Positions 47,186-50,616 of a stretch of 50,616 nt of DNA are shown piece by piece (position 1 is the stretch's first letter; each line of letters starts with the position of its first letter). This stretch comes from Branchiostoma floridae (taxonomy: Eukaryota; Chordata; Leptocardii; Amphioxiformes; Branchiostomatidae). The notes under the pieces are model-generated. The model was not told the origin of the DNA and ran no database searches. It was given only the letters and a program-made list of their open reading frames with translations. The stretch spans positions 6,017,245-6,067,860 of the forward strand of contig NC_049989.1 of the NCBI RefSeq assembly GCF_000003815.2, written 5' to 3'. The position numbers were made by a program, and so were the translations under genes.

Positions 47186-50100
47186 GTAAGTGGTCCTAGT
47201 ACTGTTCCTTGTGGCACGCTAAATATAAGCTGTTTTCACGTGTGTTTCTTTAATCAAGGTTAGTCTTAGTACTACCGGGTGCACATTATAAACGATGGCC
47301 GAATTTTCGGATGCACGGAAATTTTGAAGAAAAAACAAACAACGTACATTGATGGTCAGCGTACAGATTTTGTGTTTCAGCCAATGCTGTCTGTGTCAGG
47401 CGGCCAGCGGTCCCGACAGACTGGCGAGGCCATGGGCGCGCCCTGCCCCCACCTCGGCATTCCCTTAGGCCAACGGGTGAGTATTACACAGTCACGTGTA
47501 CATTCACCTTGCAGAGAATTCATCCTACGCGTGTTCGAACAGAAGCGTTGCTCTAATACTACATGACCAACTGTTTACAACTAGTAGATCTAGATCTGTT
47601 TATCGTTGAAGAGATTCAGCAGTCACGTATGAACACAATTACAGTGTAGTACACTGACTTTCTTCCAACTGTGACAGTTTTAAAGGCAAGGTACATACCT
47701 CCAAATTTTCGATGTCTTACAGCACATCTAATCTCGTGCTCTCTCTCGAGTCTAGGTTACTCTCCGTGAATAAGATGTGCCGTAAGACATCGAAAATTTA
47801 GAGGTATGTACATTACCTTTAAAAACTGTCACTGTTGGAAGGAAATTTGTACTAACTAGATCTGTTTATATTTCATATTTCATTCTATTGCTCTAAACGT
47901 TTCATCCTTCCTCTCTATTTCTGTTGTGTTTAAATCTTTCTAAAGCCCTGGGCGCAAGATACCCCGGCTGCCCCTTTTACCAGCACAGACGTCGAATACG
48001 TCGACGATGAAGGCGGGAACCTCCAGTTCACAGACAAGGTTCACTCCAGGACCCTGGCCGAGGGCTTGCGCCGACTCGTCAACACCAAAGCGGGGCCCAG
48101 CGACCTGACATGCCATCTGACAGAACGCGGCTGCGCCAAAGTCTTCCAAAGCAACTCCCTCATCTACGACTTCGAATGCGAGGACGTCTTCAAGAAAATT
48201 CGGAACTTGCGACTGGCCGGAAAGTTCTGCGACTTGACGGTAAAAGTCGGGAAGCTGGACATCCCGTGTCACAGGATGGTCTTAGCGGCTTTCAGTAACT
48301 ACTTTGAGCTGATGCTCTTCGGAGACTTCGTGGAAAGTAAAAACGACTACATTTGGCTTCGGGACGTCTCGGCACCTGTGGTGAATGAAATCATGGACTA
48401 CGCGTACTCCGGAGAGATCACCATCACCAGTAAGAACGTGGAGACGCTGATGCACGCCAGCTCCATCTTCCAGCTCGCGCCGCTCGCCAAGGCCTGCTGT
48501 GAGTTTCTCCGGCGGCAGCTGGACGTGGAGAACTCGGTCGGCATCATGAAGTTTGCCGATCTGTACACGCGCAAGAAGCTCGCAGACGAGGCACGTGCGT
48601 ACGTCCTAGAGAACCTGCCACAGGTGTCGTGTTCGGAAGATTTCCAGCAGCTGAGTCTGGAGGACATGGAGAGCATAGTGACAGACAGGGCGTGTCGCTG
48701 GGGCAGGGAGACCGTCTTCGAGGCCGTCATGAAATGGGTCAGGCCTGACGACACGGGTCTCAGGGAGCACCTTCCACGACTCCTCAAGAAAATGAAACTA
48801 AGACTGATCAATGAAGGATACCTCGAGAACACAGTTAAGACGTCAGCGGTAGTTCTGAGGTCGAAGGAAGCCATGGAGGAAGTGGGGAGGGCAGAGAACG
48901 AAATAAGTGAACGCAAGAAGAAAACATTTTCAACTCAGGTAAACTTCACTGTCTTCCGCTAATACTGCAATTCTAATTTGGCCAATAAGCACTAGTCAAT
49001 AAATTATTTTGAACGGACGTCCATATGGATGAAAAATGTAACACTGGTAGTATATACTAGTACATGTATTTAATATAGAATTTCAGTTCATCATATGAAA
49101 TGCAGTTCATCATATAATGAGTTAATGATGATGAAAATATATGTTGTGTCAATGCTTAAGTGCATGCAACTAACTACAGTTCATTATATAATATGAGTTA
49201 ATGATAATTAAAATATGTATGGTGTTAATTAACAAGGCAAAGAAGACCGCCAGAGACCGAGGAAGGTGGAGGCAACTCACGGAGGCCCTGTGCTCCCGCA
49301 GGGGCAAAGAGGATTAAGTCAAGTCAAAGTCAATACTTAAGTGTTACGTGTGTGTTGTGCAGGTGATGGGTGTAATAATGCTGAAGTGTTACGTGTGTAT
49401 CATCCAGGTGGTGTGTGTTTATGCAGAAGTGTTACGTGTGTATCATCCAGGTGGTGTGTGTTTATGCAGAAGTGTTACGTGTGTATCATCCAGGTGGTGT
49501 GTGTTTATGCAGAAGTGTTACGTGTGTATTATCCAGGTGGTGTGTGTTTATGCAGAAGTGTTACGTGTGTATCATCCAGGTGGTGTGTGTTTATGCAGAA
49601 GTGTTACGTGTGTATTATCCAGGTGGTGTGTGTTTATGCAGAAGTGTTACGTGTGTATCATCCAGGTGGTGTGTGTTTATGCTGAAGTGTTACGTGTGTA
49701 TTATACAGGTGGTGGTGCAGGTAGGCGGCATCAGCGGTGGAGAACAGCCGGGATGTCAGAGTGACAAAGTCAGCCATGTTGACGTCCTGGAGCCCGACAG
49801 TAAGTGTTGGGCCATCATCTCGTCTCTGCCGGACAGAATCAAGTACTGCCACCACGCCGTGTCGGCCTGGGACAACGACATCTACATCTTAGCCGTTTTC
49901 GACGAGAAGGGACGGTCGGAGTTTTGGCGGTTTGCGACGCAGACGAACATGTGGTACCGGCTGCCCGACCCTCTGCTACAGCGCGTACGTCAGGGCCGCG
50001 TCCGCCTCGAAACGCTGAACGGCCGCGTTTACGCCATCGGGGGCATGACGGAGGTATCAAGTTTCGAAGACTGTTTCGAGGCTTACGATCCCTGCGCGAA

Positions 50101-50616
50101 CTCGTGGAAGAAACTGCCCAGAATCCTGAAATCTGTGAGGAAAATCGCGACAGCGGTCTGTAGCGGGAAGTTGTTCGTGTTCGGTTACCAAGGCGACGAC
50201 CCACAAGAGCGCGAGATGGAGGTGCAATGTTACGATCCTGGGAACGAGACGTGGGACGTGGAGTCGGTGAGCTCGTACCACGGCGGGAAGAGGCAGTACC
50301 AGGCCATCGGGCTCGGCAGGAAGATCTACATGATGCCCATATTAGGCAGGTTCTTCACCATGTGTGCGTATGACGTCGACCTCATGGACTACCTCAAAGT
50401 CCCCGCCCCAAAGAACAGCCACCTGCAGTGCGGCATGACGACGCTAGGGGACGGGATTATCATCACCGGCGGGAGGGACACCTTCGAGGCGGCGTACCTG
50501 ACTCCGGGTTTTGAATACTACGACCCCGCGGTAGACAGCTGGGAGATCCTCGGCATCCAGTCCAACCACATCCGCCGGGCGCACAGCTGCGTCACGGTCA
50601 ACAACTGCCAGTGGAT
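47123..50616 (+). CDS. BTB-BACK-Kelch protein (KLHL family), 3' end beyond the window
   Basis: A KLHL-type substrate adaptor for CUL3 ubiquitin ligases. Predicted exons: 47123-47185 (start), 47381-47476, 47946-48938, 49709-50616 and onwards. All visible junctions are phase 0 and GT-AG. The layout is a roughly 130-residue N-terminal extension with no domain I recognise, a BTB domain from about residue 134 (CDLTVKVG, CHRMVLAAFSNYFELMLFG), a BACK domain (ENSVGIMKFADLY), then about six kelch repeats up to the window edge. The start ATG at 47123 has a strong context (A at -3, G at +4). The N-terminal extension is longer than in most KLHL proteins, so the first two exons are less certain than the last two. 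I cannot assign a specific KLHL number. It lies head-to-tail downstream of MED13. Confidence 0.88.
47381..47476 (+). CDS. KLHL candidate second exon
   Basis: Acceptor tgtttcag and donor gtgagt enclose 32 open codons in phase 0, GC-rich and unlike the flanking AT-rich DNA. It holds two in-frame Met codons (47384 and 47432) that could be alternative starts. Confidence 0.6.
47662..47841. repeat. Long inverted repeat (arms of about 68 bp) in the KLHL intron
   Basis: Left arm 47662-47729 (through ccaaattttcgatgtcttac) and right arm 47773-47841 (through gtaagacatcgaaaattt) are reverse complements with a handful of mismatches, separated by about 43 bp. Each arm contains ttaaaggyaa, the same start as the TTAA element at 14718. 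It is either a MITE or a large cruciform-forming palindrome. Confidence 0.85.
47946..48938 (+). CDS. KLHL BTB and BACK exon
   Basis: 331 open codons after acceptor tctaaag. The BTB signature FCDLTVKVGKLDIPCHRMVL starts near 48231, with YAYSGEITI in the last BTB helices. The BACK domain follows with ENSVGIMKFADLY and ends around LINEGYLEN. It closes with KKKTFSTQ and a gtaaac donor, phase 0. Its GC content is far above the flanking introns. Confidence 0.95.
49081..49225 (+). repeat. AT-rich tandem duplication in the KLHL intron
   Basis: cagttcatcatat is repeated in tandem at 49084 and 49103. A larger unit (cagttcatcatataatgagttaatgatgatgaaaatat) recurs in diverged form from about 49168. Local slippage-prone sequence. 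Confidence 0.6.
49237..49330 (+). mobile_element. Extremely truncated LINE 3' end
   Basis: The frame 49237-49317 reads AKKTARDRGRWRQLTEAL followed by a short Cys/Arg-rich end and TAA, the C-terminal signature of many non-LTR retrotransposon polymerases (ARDRxxWRxL..ALC). A tcaag/tcaaag repeat tail follows. Only about 95 bp remain. Confidence 0.6.
49341..49728 (+). repeat. 43-bp minisatellite abutting and including the kelch exon splice acceptor
   Basis: Seven near-identical 43-bp units run from 49386 to 49686, preceded by a diverged 45-bp unit (49341-49385). The last, degenerate unit (from 49687) contains the exon acceptor itself. Each unit reads gtgttacgtgtgtatcatcc followed by ag and gtggtg, so each carries an AG in the same context as the true acceptor ttatacag/gtggtg. 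The unit has no stop in any frame. Confidence 0.95.
49709..50616 (+). CDS. KLHL kelch-repeat exon (runs off the window)
   Basis: 302 codons without a stop. Kelch hallmarks are present: VGGISGG, VYAIGGMTE with YDP..SWKKLP, LFVFGY with CYDPGNETWD, and IIITGGRD with YYDPAVDSWEILG. The acceptor is ttatacag at 49708, but an in-frame alternative (gtgcag, ending 49720) would remove four residues. The exon start abuts a 43-bp minisatellite whose units resemble this very splice site. Confidence 0.93.
   Translation, partial: MVVQVGGISGGEQPGCQSDKVSHVDVLEPDSKCWAIISSLPDRIKYCHHAVSAWDNDIYILAVFDEKGRSEFWRFATQTNMWYRLPDPLLQRVRQGRVRLETLNGRVYAIGGMTEVSSFEDCFEAYDPCANSWKKLPRILKSVRKIATAVCSGKLFVFGYQGDDPQEREMEVQCYDPGNETWDVESVSSYHGGKRQYQAIGLGRKIYMMPILGRFFTMCAYDVDLMDYLKVPAPKNSHLQCGMTTLGDGIIITGGRDTFEAAYLTPGFEYYDPAVDSWEILGIQSNHIRRAHSCVTVNNCQW

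Noticed and set aside
48398-48916. 172-codon open frame on the minus strand
   Set aside because: It is the antisense shadow of the GC-rich BTB/BACK exon; no homology and no splice context of its own.
49341-49764. Open frames of 114 and 138 codons encoding repetitive peptide
   Set aside because: They result from the stop-free 43-bp minisatellite, not from a separate gene.
1-50616. tRNA, rRNA, CRISPR arrays or bacterial operon features
   Set aside because: None seen; the sequence is intron-rich animal nuclear DNA.

Overview
The window is animal nuclear DNA and fits a cephalochordate (amphioxus, Branchiostoma-like) best. It holds a multi-exon, vertebrate-like MED13 with short introns, only one locus of which is seen (vertebrates have MED13 and MED13L). 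Its introns are full of miniature inverted-repeat elements, it has 5'-truncated LINE tails, and a scaffold gap of Ns lies at 20981-21104. The organism is an inference; the gene identification is direct from the translated exons.

Layout. Positions 1-14551 hold no recognisable exon. I read them as part of a very large 5' intron (or introns) of MED13, because the first exon I can place starts inside the protein, about 190 residues after the expected N-terminus. From 14552 to 42555 (+ strand), 27 exons encode about 1982 residues of MED13, ending in a real stop; splice phases agree across all 26 junctions. A 3'UTR follows, with two candidate poly(A) signals at 44375 and 45093. After about 2 kb of repeat-bearing intergenic DNA, a second + strand gene begins near 47.1 kb. 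It is a BTB-BACK-Kelch (KLHL-type) protein with four exons visible, and its kelch domain runs off the window end.

MED13 is the large Argonaute-like subunit that docks the CDK8 kinase module (CDK8, cyclin C, MED12, MED13) onto core Mediator. The exons read in order as the rest of the N-terminal lobe, a long disordered linker carrying a conserved LTPPTSP phosphodegron, the conserved central cysteine-containing block, the MID-like domain and the C-terminal PIWI-like lobe. The KLHL protein would be a CUL3 E3 ligase substrate adaptor. I see no functional link between the two genes beyond being neighbours.

The non-coding part carries most of the unusual structure. There is an end-to-end pair of oppositely oriented hAT-like MITEs in two MED13 introns, and a TTAA-flanked inverted-repeat element with a LINE nested in it. 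Pogo-like MITEs and hairpins, a 121-bp insertion with a 15-bp target duplication, and recent tandem duplications are also present. Two unrelated places show local tandem duplication that copied a 3' splice site: upstream of MED13 exon 2, and as a 43-bp minisatellite abutting the kelch exon. RFX X-box-like motifs recur in the MED13 3' end, and several CpG-rich islands in the large introns may be regulatory. I found no evidence of an undescribed enzymatic or defence system; the novelty here lies in gene architecture and repeats.
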